This document shows, in pieces, positions 17,201 to 26,843 of a stretch of DNA of 62,438 bases. Source of the stretch: CAZHFA01 sp964534945 (GTDB taxonomy: Bacteria > Bdellovibrionota_C > UBA2361 > CAKMMH01). Location: positions 1-62,438 of the forward strand of contig CAZHSB010000004.1 of NCBI GenBank assembly GCA_964534945.1, in the 5' to 3' direction. Position numbers and translations under genes: made by a program. A model generated the notes under the pieces. That model made no database searches. It worked only from the letters and a program-made list of their open reading frames with translations, and was not told the DNA's origin. How positions within the stretch are numbered: the stretch's first letter is position 1; each line of letters opens with the position of its first letter.

Positions 17201-19522
17201 TTACTCTAATCTCTTACTAATAAGAACTTTTAGCATATCACTTTTTTCTGTTTTTCTTTTATCTTCAAGAAAACTTTTATGCTTAGGATTTGTCATATCA
17301 AGCCTTGAATAAGCAATGGCTCTTGCCATAGGTTCTGGGTGTTTTGCTAATTCCCATATAATATTTTCTGGCAAATCAATTCGTTTATGACTTAAATATC
17401 TTGCTGCTTCAAAATTAAAAATATCTTCTGAGCTTTCATCATTTCTAAATAATAAAATTGATAATACAGTTAAATCATCTGGATTTTCTTCAAAAAACTT
17501 TTCAACAATCGCGTGTTGTTTACTTCCATCTATTAAAAACAATGATAACAATATATAAATTTGATCACGAGATAATTTAGTATTTCCCTCAGCGATAAAC
17601 TCCAATACTTTTTTATTAAGTTTTTTATTCTGCGATAAAACTTTCACTGATTCTTCTCGTATATTTTTCAAAGGATATGATAATAAATCTATATACAATT
17701 GGACATCAAATGTATCTTTAGGAAATTTTCCAACAATAAAACTAAGAAGATCTTGTGCACCGACCTGTTTCCAATCGTTTGTTTTGAAAAAATCAATTAA
17801 CGGCGCTAGAGCCTTACCAAAAAATTCTTTTATAAGCTTATATAACTTATCAGCAGTTATTATTTTTTTATCAACTAGATCAAGTAATATTAATAATTTT
17901 CCCCTAAGTATAAGTTCATTATTTGCAGAATCTGATAAAAATCCTAATATTCCATCATCGTTTTCTCCTAGTACAAAAATATTACTCAATGCCCTACTTG
18001 AAAACTCATCTAACGTTTTTACACCAAGAAGTGATAGCTTTTTAAAAGAGTCACCATAAATTCCAGTTAAATGAGACATTTTATCTAATGACACATTTTT
18101 TAATTGAGATATTGGAGCGTCTAAAGCCACACTTCCTGCAACAGCAAGCGCAATTGATGGGTGCAACTCTTCTAATGCCTGTATTTGTAAACTTTTCTCT
18201 TCTACTGACACTAATTTTGGAACGCTAAGTCTAAACGCTGTATACTTATCATCATCTGTTAAATCATCTTCCCAAAGTGGATTAAAAATTGTTTTCAAAA
18301 TTAAGTTATTAACGTATGGTGAATGTTTCTTCCCTTCAAGAACAAAATTCACAATAGTAATTTGCGCTAAAGAATCCCCTTTTAATGCTTTCGCAACAAT
18401 TTCTTTCATAAAAATTGGCTGATTAGAAGACCAACTATACTCATACTCTAATAATTTTTCTTGATTAGAATTAAATATATTAAGTTTTGGAAGCTTGTCT
18501 TTATTATAAAAAAGAAGGACTCCCAATAAACAAAAAAATAATAAGTAAAGAACTGTTTTGTCTTGTGGCGCATGCATTATAACAGTTTCTGTTCTAGGAA
18601 TCCTAGCAACATATTTTTCTTGTTCTCTAAAATTTACCGTATTTTTACGATCTTTTTCATCATTTAAGTCTTGCTCATTATTCTTTTCAATCTTATTAAA
18701 AATTTTCCCAGTCGGAATCATGTTTTCTTGAAAAGGATTAATCTCTTTTTTTCCACTTTCATCATTATCTAATGGCAAAATTTCTTCTTTTTCTTTCTTC
18801 TTTAATATCACCCCACTTGACATTGGGATAAACGAAGATGTTTCTATCTTATTTATCTTATCTATAGCAATTTTCACAGAATCTTTCGTTAAAGAATCAA
18901 AAATAAAATCTAATGAAATAAAATTAGTTTTTTTAGAAATTTTTTCGAAAAGTTTTTTTAATCCACATATATCATCATTAAAAGATGGTTCATTATTATG
19001 AGAAGAAATATAAGAAAAAATTGGATCAACTAATATATAGCGTTCACCATCAAAAACTATATTATCTTCGTTAATATCACCATGGAAAATACCACTTTTC
19101 CAAAGCAACTCAACATACTGCAAAATGCCAATTATAATTTTTTTCCAATTACGTAAAACTCTTTCAGTTTCAATTTTAAAAGAAAGTAAATCTTCTTTTC
19201 GAAAAAGCTTTCTTTTATACCAAACCTGTTTATCAAACATTCCAAACGATAACAATGCACATAAATTTGCATCATTTAATAATAAAAGTTTTCCCTTGAT
19301 GTCATCTAAATTATCTGCATACATTGGATTAGAAAATCTATAAAGAGATAATTCTTTTAAATTTATAATCCTTGTATCCCAAACATCTTTTTTTAAATCA
19401 CAAGAACATAAATCATCCGTTTCCCCTAGAATTAGCTGATTAACATAATATTCAAAGGTTGACCTTCTCTTAGTATCAAGTTCTGATAATCCAACAATTT
19501 CTGTATAAAAGTTTTCATTCAT
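17201..19522 (-). CDS. Kinase-like protein with membrane segment and helical-repeat C-terminal region
   Basis: 773 residues in three parts. Residues 1-235: a protein-kinase-like fold shown by a catalytic-loop motif HGDINEDNI (147-155) and a VDP (165-167) in the DFG position; no Gly-rich loop or obvious N-lobe Lys is visible, so it may be an atypical or inactive kinase. Residues 240-320 are a charged linker. One membrane helix lies at about 323-339. The last 430 residues look alpha-helical and repeat-like (HEAT-type in feel) and should lie on the other side of the membrane. Upstream ispG ends 5 bases before its start, so they form one transcript. Signalling or scaffold roles are inference. Confidence 0.7.
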   Translation of the reverse strand: MNENFYTEIVGLSELDTKRRSTFEYYVNQLILGETDDLCSCDLKKDVWDTRIINLKELSLYRFSNPMYADNLDDIKGKLLLLNDANLCALLSFGMFDKQVWYKRKLFRKEDLLSFKIETERVLRNWKKIIIGILQYVELLWKSGIFHGDINEDNIVFDGERYILVDPIFSYISSHNNEPSFNDDICGLKKLFEKISKKTNFISLDFIFDSLTKDSVKIAIDKINKIETSSFIPMSSGVILKKKEKEEILPLDNDESGKKEINPFQENMIPTGKIFNKIEKNNEQDLNDEKDRKNTVNFREQEKYVARIPRTETVIMHAPQDKTVLYLLFFCLLGVLLFYNKDKLPKLNIFNSNQEKLLEYEYSWSSNQPIFMKEIVAKALKGDSLAQITIVNFVLEGKKHSPYVNNLILKTIFNPLWEDDLTDDDKYTAFRLSVPKLVSVEEKSLQIQALEELHPSIALAVAGSVALDAPISQLKNVSLDKMSHLTGIYGDSFKKLSLLGVKTLDEFSSRALSNIFVLGENDDGILGFLSDSANNELILRGKLLILLDLVDKKIITADKLYKLIKEFFGKALAPLIDFFKTNDWKQVGAQDLLSFIVGKFPKDTFDVQLYIDLLSYPLKNIREESVKVLSQNKKLNKKVLEFIAEGNTKLSRDQIYILLSLFLIDGSKQHAIVEKFFEENPDDLTVLSILLFRNDESSEDIFNFEAARYLSHKRIDLPENIIWELAKHPEPMARAIAYSRLDMTNPKHKSFLEDKRKTEKSDMLKVLISKRLE

Positions 19523-19527
19523 TTTAT

Positions 19528-20625
19528 TTACTTTATTTTTTCTACAACAATATCAACGATTTCATCATAACCATATGTTCCTTCAAAAACGCCTTTTACC
19601 TTTAAATTGACGAAATTTGGCGCGCACCAAATACCAATATCTGCGTCATCGCTTTCCCCTGGACCATTTACTCGACAGCCCATAACGGCTATCGTAAAAT
19701 CCTTGTCTTTTGCAAAGGCCGTTGCCTCTTTTATCCTGCTTGCAAGATCGATAAATTTATCTGTTTGAACTCTTGAACATGAGGGACATGAAATAATATT
19801 TAAACCTTTTGTATTATAAGCATCTTTTGGTAAGAACTTCCCATTTTTAATATCATCAAGTATTTGTTTTCCGACTTCAACTTCTTTATATTTTTCTTCA
19901 AATGGGACAGTTAAAGAAACTCTTATTGTATCACCGATTTCTTCTGATATTAAACGTTCCATCGCCACTCGACTTTTTATCTCTCCCATTGGAAGCATTC
20001 CCGCTTCCGTAACTCCAAGATGAAGTGGTACAAAAGGATAAAGATTTGCAAATTTTTCATTTATTTTTATCACCCCATAAGGATTCGAACTCTTTAATGA
20101 AACAAGATAATCTTTAAATCCCAATTTTTCCATCATTTCTACATGGCTTCCTGCAGAATTAATCGCGATATCACCAGAGTCCTCCTTATCTTTTTTTAAT
20201 GATGGATCTAAAGAACCAAAATTAACCCCTATTCTTATCGCGCAATCATTTTCCCCTGCAATATCCACTAAAAATTTTACTTTTTCTTCTATCGTTTTTT
20301 CTTTTTCTATATGATAAAGATGGCCTGGATTATAACGAATCTTTTGGACAAATGGAGCTAAATCTCTAGCTAATAAATAATTTTCTTGCAAATCTACCGA
20401 AATATTAGCATTTGTCTCTTTTCTGATTTCTCGTAAGGCATCAACATCTTCCTTGTTATCAGCAGCAAGCCTTATAATTCCCACTCCTGAATCTTCTAAC
20501 ATCTTAATTTGACTTAATGTTCTTGAGATATCTTGCGTCTTTGAGGAACACATTGACTGAACAACTATTGGATTTTCCCCACCAACCAATAAATTCCCTA
20601 TTTTTATTTCTCTTGTTTTTCTCAT
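19528..20625 (-). CDS. ispG: 4-hydroxy-3-methylbut-2-enyl diphosphate synthase (flavodoxin or ferredoxin dependent)
   Basis: Sixth step of the MEP pathway: converts cyclic MEcPP to HMBPP with a 4Fe-4S cluster. Cluster ligands are visible: Cys280 and Cys283 (CPSC), Cys317 (MGCRVNGPGE) and Glu324. The N-terminal VQSMCSSKT is the family opening (usually QSMTNT). 365 residues, the short bacterial form without the plant-type insert. First gene of the run ispG, kinase-like gene, aspC. It pairs functionally with dxs at 12.7 kb. Confidence 0.95.
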   Translation of the reverse strand: MRKTREIKIGNLLVGGENPIVVQSMCSSKTQDISRTLSQIKMLEDSGVGIIRLAADNKEDVDALREIRKETNANISVDLQENYLLARDLAPFVQKIRYNPGHLYHIEKEKTIEEKVKFLVDIAGENDCAIRIGVNFGSLDPSLKKDKEDSGDIAINSAGSHVEMMEKLGFKDYLVSLKSSNPYGVIKINEKFANLYPFVPLHLGVTEAGMLPMGEIKSRVAMERLISEEIGDTIRVSLTVPFEEKYKEVEVGKQILDDIKNGKFLPKDAYNTKGLNIISCPSCSRVQTDKFIDLASRIKEATAFAKDKDFTIAVMGCRVNGPGESDDADIGIWCAPNFVNLKVKGVFEGTYGYDEIVDIVVEKIK

Positions 20626-20753
20626 ATATCATTCCATATTAAATAAAAAACATTTATATTCCGACAATAAAATAACACTTGCTAAAAAGCATATTATTTA
20701 TTCTAATATGTATTGATTGTAACTTACAGAGCAATCTTTTAAAAGGGATTAAA

Positions 20754-21287
20754 ATGTATTCTTCAGATGATATAAATGATATTTTTGCAAAAATTACTGA
20801 GTACTATGAAGAACCTATAAAAATTTATTCTCGTTGTCAAAGTCATTATTTTTATAGAGTAGAAAATTTAAGCGAAGATGAATTAAATTTATGTGCAGAA
20901 CACGTTGCTTATAGGCTCAGAAACACCGTATCCCCCCAAGAGCCAAAACTTTTTTTGAAGCTTGCAGGCGGTTATACTTTTTTTGCGGAAAGGCTTTGCG
21001 CTATTTATTCCGAGCTTATTCCAAATGCGGAAGATATTATTTTAGAAAAATATTCTCCAGAAAAATTCTCTAATGGCTATGGAGAAAAATACAAAGGCGT
21101 AAACACTATTTTAATTACTGATATCATTACTACCGCACGATCGACATTGTCGGCACATACAAAATTATCATTACGAGGGATCCCTGTTCTTTCTTGGGTC
21201 TCATTGATCGACAGGACTTTTGGCCCTGGCCCTGTTCCTGTTGTCTCAGCATTTACGGGAGCACCCGTTTCATTACTTAGTATTTGA
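20754..21287 (+). CDS. Phosphoribosyltransferase-like protein (possible orotate PRTase relative)
   Basis: 177 residues from ATG 20754, chosen because AAAGGGA precedes it; a longer reading from 20679 would add 25 hydrophobic residues without a ribosome site. The PRPP-binding loop is recognisable as ILITDIITTARSTLSA (119-134), although the usual DD pair reads TD. The preceding AGGYTFFAERL and a C-terminal PGPVPVVSAF complete a type I PRTase outline. The exact nucleobase is not clear. It diverges from ispG and converges with the coiled-coil gene. Confidence 0.65.
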   Translation: MYSSDDINDIFAKITEYYEEPIKIYSRCQSHYFYRVENLSEDELNLCAEHVAYRLRNTVSPQEPKLFLKLAGGYTFFAERLCAIYSELIPNAEDIILEKYSPEKFSNGYGEKYKGVNTILITDIITTARSTLSAHTKLSLRGIPVLSWVSLIDRTFGPGPVPVVSAFTGAPVSLLSI

Positions 21288-21309
21288 AACAAACATTACA
21301 GATAAGAAA

Positions 21310-21846
21310 TTATTGCGATTGTGCTTTTTGAAGAGAATCAATTGGTATAATTTTTACGGAATTCGTTTTTCTTTTTATAGGTTTCTCTTTTAGAATCTCA
21401 TCTGAAGTTGGGCGAACAAGATTGCTCTTTGTCACAACATTTTTTAGTTCGTGCAATACAGCTTGTAATGCTTGATTCTTAGCCTTTACTGCCACAAGTT
21501 TTAATGCCAAATCTGCAGATTTAGCAAAATCAGAATTCTTCGAAGATAGCAAAAGCTCTGATTTCATCTTGTCCATATCATTATTTAATGAAGCTTGCTC
21601 TATTTGAAACCTCTCGACAATAGCAAATGTTTTTGCCACTAGATTCTTTTGATTATAAAAACTATCTAACAAATCATATAGCTCTTTTACAAGCTCTGAA
21701 TTCACACTCTTCCACTCAAATATTTGTAAATCAGAATAATTTAACTTATCTTGACTACGCTCCATTTCTGTATATAGCCTTACAGCTTGCCTACTTTTTT
21801 GTAAAAGAGACACTAATCTAGTTTTAAAAGTTCCTGAATCCATCAA
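21310..21846 (-). CDS. Helical coiled-coil protein of unknown function
   Basis: 178 residues, no signal or membrane segment. Residues 1-135 are almost wholly helical with heptad-like spacing of Leu and Ala, followed by a basic, Pro-containing tail. The length and shape recall small chaperones such as FlgN, but no diagnostic motif is present, so this is not claimed. Next to lpdA (divergent) and the PRTase-like gene (convergent, 22-base gap). Confidence 0.6.
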   Translation of the reverse strand: MMDSGTFKTRLVSLLQKSRQAVRLYTEMERSQDKLNYSDLQIFEWKSVNSELVKELYDLLDSFYNQKNLVAKTFAIVERFQIEQASLNNDMDKMKSELLLSSKNSDFAKSADLALKLVAVKAKNQALQAVLHELKNVVTKSNLVRPTSDEILKEKPIKRKTNSVKIIPIDSLQKAQSQ

Positions 21847-22003
21847 AAATTTACTACTTCATAAAAAAATATAACTAAAAGATTTCGTTATTATAATCAA
21901 TAAAAAATGAAAAACAAGAAAATATTGAGAATAAAATACGTTGCAGTTAAGAGATTATACTGTAATAATATTTTTAGTAAAAATTTTTTAAAAGAATGAA
22001 AAT

Positions 22004-23383
22004 ATGGAAAAAGATTTAGTTATTATTGGCGCTGGTCCTGGGGGATATACAGCGGCAATCGAAGCTTCTAAGTGCGGACGCAAAGTTACTTTAATAGAAA
22101 AAGAAAACAAATTGGGGGGAACTTGCTTAAATTATGGTTGTATGCCGACAAAATCACTTCTTCACGTTGCAAGAGAAATTGATGGATTAAAAAGTTTACA
22201 AACTAATCACCTTGCCACTTTTGATAATTTTTCAATCAATTATGAAAATATTATTAATTTATCAAGAGAACATGTAGAAAAACTTAATGAAGGCATAAAA
22301 TTTTTAATGAAAAAAAATAATGTTGAAATCATTAATGCAACTGCAGGTTTCATATCTAATGGAAAAATAAAGATTTTTAACAAAGAAGAAAATATTCAGG
22401 CAGAAATAACTGCAAATGATTTTATTATTTCTACTGGAAGTATTCCAAGAGAAATACCAAATATTAAAATTAATGGGACAACTGTACATAATTCAAAAAC
22501 TTTTTTATTAAACAAAAAAATGCCACGACGGGTTTTAGTAATTGGTTCAGGCGCTATTGGGCTTGAATTTGCATCTTTTTTAAATGCAGTCGGATCAGAT
22601 GTCACTATCGTTGAATATATGGATAAAATCATGCCCCAAGCAGATTCAACAATTTCTAATACATTAAAAAGAATTTTAGAAGAAAAAGGAATGAAGATTT
22701 TTACCTCATCTCAAGTTATCGAATTTCATTCAAATGATAAAATAATTGCTAAGATAAAAAATAAAAAGGAACAAATTTTTGATATTGAGGCAAATGCATG
22801 TTTAGTGGCAATCGGGGTAACACCGAATATTGATGGATTAGAGTTAGAAAATACCGATATAAGTACAAATGAAAGAAATTTCATTACCGTTAATGAAAAA
22901 ATGGAGACGACTGCGCCACATCATTTTGCTATTGGAGATGTCATCGGAATGCCAACATTGGCACATGTTGCTATGTATGAGGCAAAAATTCTAGTTAATT
23001 ATCTTTGCAATCTTAACAATAAGTTATTAAAGAGAAATATTCCTCTTTGTTCTTATACAATTCCTCAAGTAGCATCTGTTGGAATTACAGAAGATATGGC
23101 AAAAGAAAAAAATATCGATTACAAAAGCGTTAGAATCCCTTTCTTGGCGAACGGAAAAGCTGTAGTTTCAGAAGAATCTCAAGGGCTAATAAAGCTTATT
23201 TTTGACCCCAAATCAAATATAATATTGGGTTGTCACATTCTTCAAAATGATGCAACAGAGCTTCTTCCTGAGATTATTTTAGCAATGAATGAGGGGATTA
23301 CCATAAAACAAATTGCAAATTCAATCCATGCGCACCCAACATTATCTGAAATTTTATCAGATGCTTGTGCATTAGTAGGATAA
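22004..23383 (+). CDS. lpdA: Dihydrolipoyl dehydrogenase (E3)
   Basis: FAD- and NAD-binding flavoprotein disulfide reductase that reoxidises dihydrolipoamide in 2-oxoacid dehydrogenase or glycine cleavage complexes. FAD motif GAGPGG (9-14), redox pair Cys41 and Cys46 in GGTCLNYGCMPTK, NAD motif GSGAIGLEFAS, the second FAD block FAIGDVIGMPTLAHVA, and the C-terminal catalytic HAHPTLSE. 459 residues, normal. No E1 or E2 genes are adjacent. Ribosome site weak. Confidence 0.93.
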   Translation: MEKDLVIIGAGPGGYTAAIEASKCGRKVTLIEKENKLGGTCLNYGCMPTKSLLHVAREIDGLKSLQTNHLATFDNFSINYENIINLSREHVEKLNEGIKFLMKKNNVEIINATAGFISNGKIKIFNKEENIQAEITANDFIISTGSIPREIPNIKINGTTVHNSKTFLLNKKMPRRVLVIGSGAIGLEFASFLNAVGSDVTIVEYMDKIMPQADSTISNTLKRILEEKGMKIFTSSQVIEFHSNDKIIAKIKNKKEQIFDIEANACLVAIGVTPNIDGLELENTDISTNERNFITVNEKMETTAPHHFAIGDVIGMPTLAHVAMYEAKILVNYLCNLNNKLLKRNIPLCSYTIPQVASVGITEDMAKEKNIDYKSVRIPFLANGKAVVSEESQGLIKLIFDPKSNIILGCHILQNDATELLPEIILAMNEGITIKQIANSIHAHPTLSEILSDACALVG

Positions 23384-23436
23384 AATTAGTACTTTTCTCT
23401 AAAAATTTTTAAAGAATATACCGATACAACTTATAT

Positions 23437-23832
23437 ATGGAATTGGAAAATACCAGAAATTTAACAGCGCCAATATTAATTGTTGACGATCAAGAGTTAA
23501 TGGCAAAATTAACTCGTTCAATTCTTCGTTCTTTAGGATTAACTCAAATAGTAATTTTTTCTTCTTCGGAAGAAGCTTTTGAATACCTATCTCAAAACGA
23601 TGTTTCAATAATAATATCAGATTGGAATATGCCCAAAATAACTGGCCTTGAATTATTAAAAAGAATCCGTGCCCTTGAAAGATTAAAAGAAACACCATTT
23701 TTATTGCTTACTGCCGAAGCAGAGGCAGACAAAATTAAAGAAGCTAAAAAAAACGGGGTAACCGATTATATAACAAAACCTTTCTCACCAAAAACTTTAA
23801 TCGAAAAAATTAGGAATATATTACAACTCTAA
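23437..23832 (+). CDS. cheY: CheY-type single-domain response regulator
   Basis: 131-residue receiver domain without an output domain. Acid pocket Asp17 and Asp18, phospho-acceptor Asp62 in ISDWNMPKITGLELL (very close to the motif of chemotaxis CheY), Thr92 and Lys114 (TKPF). Likely to bind a partner such as the flagellar switch, but no che or fli genes lie in this window, so a role in motility is inference. Starts 54 bases after lpdA. Confidence 0.88.
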   Translation: MELENTRNLTAPILIVDDQELMAKLTRSILRSLGLTQIVIFSSSEEAFEYLSQNDVSIIISDWNMPKITGLELLKRIRALERLKETPFLLLTAEAEADKIKEAKKNGVTDYITKPFSPKTLIEKIRNILQL

Positions 23833-23839
23833 CTTTTTA

Positions 23840-24622
23840 TTAATAAATATTACTTTTCGTTAAAATTTCCACACCATTTTCAGTAACCAATACTGTTTCC
23901 TCCCATTGTGCAGAAAGTTTTTTGTCTCGCGTTTTAACAGTCCAACCATCTATTTGAGAACACATCGTTTTATAAGTCCCCTCATTTATCATTGGTTCCA
24001 CAGTAAAAGTCATTCCTGGCCTCATTATAGGTCCCGTTCCTCTAAACGCAATATGAACAACTTGTGGAAGCTCATGAAAAACGCTCCCAATACCATGCCC
24101 TGTATAATCTCTTACAATCCCATAATCTTTTTTTAAACTCTTTATATAACGAGCTATCACAGAACCGATGTCTCCTATGTAATTCCCAGGTTTTACTTCT
24201 TTTATTCCAATATCCATTGCTTCTTTCGCCGCCTCAACTAAACTTATGGCTTTTGAGGAGCAAGCGTGTTTTCCCCCAACGTAGTACATACGGCTTGCAT
24301 CACCGTAATATCCATTTAAGATTGAAGTTACATCTATGTTTATTATGTCTCCCTCTTTTAAAATTTCTTTTTCATTTGGAATGCCATGACATACAACTTC
24401 ATTTATAGATGTGCAAACAGATTTCGGGAAACCTTTATAATTAAGTGGCGCTGGTGTTGCGCCTAATTCCAATGTAAGCCCATGAACAAACGTATTAATA
24501 TCTTCTGTTGAAATCCCAGGTTTTACAATATCGTGAACATCATCTAAGATTTTTGCTGTGACTTTCCCTACAGCACGCATTTTTTCAATCTCTTCTTGCG
24601 TCTTTATTGAAATAGAATCCAA
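23840..24622 (-). CDS. map: Methionine aminopeptidase, type I
   Basis: Removes the initiator Met from nascent proteins; two-metal pita-bread fold. Metal-ligand blocks: NIDVTSILNGYYGDASRMY (two Asp), GHGIGSVFHELP (His), VEPMINEG (Glu), and the final Glu in WEETVLVTENG. I choose TTG at 24622, which has a strong AAAAGGGGG ribosome site 4 bases upstream, over a TTG at 24646 with none; this gives 260 residues. Last gene of the skp-fabZ-lpxA-lpxI run, an unusual neighbour for lipid A genes. Confidence 0.93.
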   Translation of the reverse strand: MDSISIKTQEEIEKMRAVGKVTAKILDDVHDIVKPGISTEDINTFVHGLTLELGATPAPLNYKGFPKSVCTSINEVVCHGIPNEKEILKEGDIINIDVTSILNGYYGDASRMYYVGGKHACSSKAISLVEAAKEAMDIGIKEVKPGNYIGDIGSVIARYIKSLKKDYGIVRDYTGHGIGSVFHELPQVVHIAFRGTGPIMRPGMTFTVEPMINEGTYKTMCSQIDGWTVKTRDKKLSAQWEETVLVTENGVEILTKSNIY

Positions 24623-24652
24623 GTATCCCCCTTTTAAAGAAAACAAAAAAAT

Positions 24653-25513
24653 TTAAACTTCTTCCTTTTTAAAAGCTCTAACTGCCATGTTATTCTCATT
24701 TGCTAATTTTTGAAAGACTACAGGATCAATAATAACCGTTTTGTCCGCTTCTATTGCAAGTGCTGTAAGCTTTGCTGTTATCATATTTTCTATAGTTTTA
24801 GGTCCGACCGTTGGTAAATCTATTCTCAGATCTTGTTGTGGCTTTACGAGCTTAACGATAACTCCTTTTTTACTCTTTGCACTTTTTTGTATCAGTTCTC
24901 CTGCACGCAAAATCATCATGTCTGTTCCTTCTACAGCCTCAACAGCGACAATTAACCCATCTGCCACCACTACACTTTGACCAATATCAAAAGAGCCTAT
25001 TCCTTTAACAACATTCCAACCAAAGTTTACGTCTGATAGTTCCTGAGGTGAAAAGTCTCTTTTCGTAAGTAATCCTTCTTTTGCCACACTTTCAGAAAGT
25101 AATACTGTAGGAGAAATTACCTTTACACCATATTCTTTTAATTCATTAGATATAAATCGAAACAAGACATCATCTCTTATCGTTTTTGCTTTTGCCAACA
25201 AGCAAAGTCCCTTTATATCTATTCTAAGATTTCCAAAGAGTTTTATTCTTTTAACTCCACCAGCAAACGCCACTTGTTTTATTTCTTCTTTTTTTAAAAT
25301 TTTTAAAAACTTTCCGAACTCTCCGACTTTTAGTTGATACCAACTAGACGCCAAAGTTTTTAGCTCACCTAAAGCTTCATCTTTTAGCGCGATTACAACA
25401 ACCTCTATTCCCCTTAATTTCGCATTTTTGACAAATTGCACTGGAAAACTTCCATTGCCAGCAACAAGCGCTATCTTACTATCTAAAGTTTCGCTATGTA
25501 TATCATTATTCAT
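24653..25513 (-). CDS. lpxI: UDP-2,3-diacylglucosamine pyrophosphatase, LpxI type
   Basis: Produces lipid X from UDP-2,3-diacylglucosamine in lipid A synthesis; LpxI replaces LpxH in Alphaproteobacteria and some other groups. Family features: N-terminal IALVAGNGSFPVQFVKNAK, RDDVLFRFISNELKEYG, VVADGLIVAVEAVEGTD and a C-terminal DLRIDLPTVGPKTIENM. 286 residues, as expected. 18 bases after lpxA. The following lpxB found in many genomes is missing here. Confidence 0.92.
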   Translation of the reverse strand: MNNDIHSETLDSKIALVAGNGSFPVQFVKNAKLRGIEVVVIALKDEALGELKTLASSWYQLKVGEFGKFLKILKKEEIKQVAFAGGVKRIKLFGNLRIDIKGLCLLAKAKTIRDDVLFRFISNELKEYGVKVISPTVLLSESVAKEGLLTKRDFSPQELSDVNFGWNVVKGIGSFDIGQSVVVADGLIVAVEAVEGTDMMILRAGELIQKSAKSKKGVIVKLVKPQQDLRIDLPTVGPKTIENMITAKLTALAIEADKTVIIDPVVFQKLANENNMAVRAFKKEEV

Positions 25514-25531
25514 TTTGAAAAATACTAAATA

Positions 25532-26356
25532 TTATGATTGTTCCGTATCTTCTGTACTGCCGACAGTTCTTCGAGATAGAGTAAAGCCTCTAACAGAATC
25601 TTCAGATAAAAATTTTAAGAACATACGACCCAACTCAAAATCATATTCTGGATCCATTTTTAAAGATTCAACTCTATCTTTAAAACGCCCCTCGCCTAAA
25701 AAGACCTTTCTATAAAGTTTTCTAATTTTTAATATATGATCTTTTTCAAGATTCGCTCTCATAAGGCCTACTTGATTTATCCCAACAAGTCCAGCTCTAT
25801 CCCCCTGTGCATAACAAAATGGTGCAATATCACGAGTAACCATCGCGCCACCGCCGACAAAGGCTCGTTCCCCTATACGTGTAAATTGATGTATTGCACT
25901 CAACCCCCCTACGATAACATTGTTTGCAACCGTCACATGTCCTGCCATCGTTGCACAATTTGCAAACACATTGTTATTTCCGACAATTACATCATGAGCC
26001 ACATGACAATATGCCATAAATAGATTATTATCACCTATTTGCGTTTTCATGATTCCTGTTTTTGTACCTTTATGAATTGTAACGCATTCTCTAATCTTAT
26101 TATTATTTCCTATAAACAATTCTGAATCTTCACCTGCAAATTTTAAATCTTGCGGATTAGCGCCAACTGAAGCAAATTGATAAATTTGATTTGAATCTCC
26201 AATCGTTGTCTTGCCATCGATTACAACATTAGAATATATTTTATTATTTTTGCCTATCTTAACATTTGGACCTATTACTGAAAAAGGGCCTATTTCTGTT
26301 CCCTCTCCGATTTCCGCACCATCTGCCACAACTGCCAATTTATGAATATTTACCAT
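25532..26356 (-). CDS. lpxA: UDP-N-acetylglucosamine O-acyltransferase
   Basis: First committed step of lipid A synthesis, moving a hydroxyacyl chain from ACP to UDP-GlcNAc. The N-terminal 190 residues are a left-handed beta helix of hexapeptide repeats (IGxxxxI pattern); the catalytic His is His121 in CHVAHDVIVGNN, equivalent to E. coli His125. The C-terminal helical domain carries NQVGLMRANL. 274 residues. Starts 2 bases after the fabZ stop, so translation is probably coupled. Confidence 0.95.
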   Translation of the reverse strand: MVNIHKLAVVADGAEIGEGTEIGPFSVIGPNVKIGKNNKIYSNVVIDGKTTIGDSNQIYQFASVGANPQDLKFAGEDSELFIGNNNKIRECVTIHKGTKTGIMKTQIGDNNLFMAYCHVAHDVIVGNNNVFANCATMAGHVTVANNVIVGGLSAIHQFTRIGERAFVGGGAMVTRDIAPFCYAQGDRAGLVGINQVGLMRANLEKDHILKIRKLYRKVFLGEGRFKDRVESLKMDPEYDFELGRMFLKFLSEDSVRGFTLSRRTVGSTEDTEQS

Positions 26357-26358
26357 TT

Positions 26359-26805
26359 TTACTTCTCCGCTGCTGATATAATTCCATTTGCCACGATCTC
26401 ACCATTAACGGTAGCAGTGGCTTGCATTTTCCACAAGAAACTTTTTTTTAACAAAAGTTTCATCTCTATATATAAAACATCTCCTGGACGAACTTGCTTT
26501 CTCCATTTGAAATTTTCTGTACCAACAAGATAAAATGTTTTTGATAAATCAGCTCCCTCACGTGTTCTGGCTAAAAAAGCGCCTGCTTGAGCCATCGCTT
26601 CAAGGACGAGTACTCCTGGCATCAATGGAAAATCTGGAAAATGACCTTGAAAAAACCACTCATTATAAGTGACATTTTTAACAGCTATAACCTTGTCCCC
26701 GTCTTCTTTTTCAATAATTTTATCAATCATTAAAAAGGGATACCGATGTGGCAATATCTTTTTTATATCATCAACATCATATAGTGGTTTTGTATCACAT
26801 ACCAT
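26359..26805 (-). CDS. fabZ: (3R)-hydroxyacyl-ACP dehydratase
   Basis: Hot-dog fold dehydratase of fatty acid synthesis. Active-site His55 and Glu69 are in FFQGHFPDFPLMPGVLVLEA; the N-terminal ILPHRYPFLMID is also typical. 148 residues, normal. GGAG ribosome site before the ATG. It sits between skp and lpxA, supplying or competing for the hydroxyacyl-ACP pool used by LpxA. Confidence 0.95.
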   Translation of the reverse strand: MVCDTKPLYDVDDIKKILPHRYPFLMIDKIIEKEDGDKVIAVKNVTYNEWFFQGHFPDFPLMPGVLVLEAMAQAGAFLARTREGADLSKTFYLVGTENFKWRKQVRPGDVLYIEMKLLLKKSFLWKMQATATVNGEIVANGIISAAEK

Positions 26806-26843
26806 AAAATAATAACTCCTTAAATAATCCTTAAAAATTTTAT

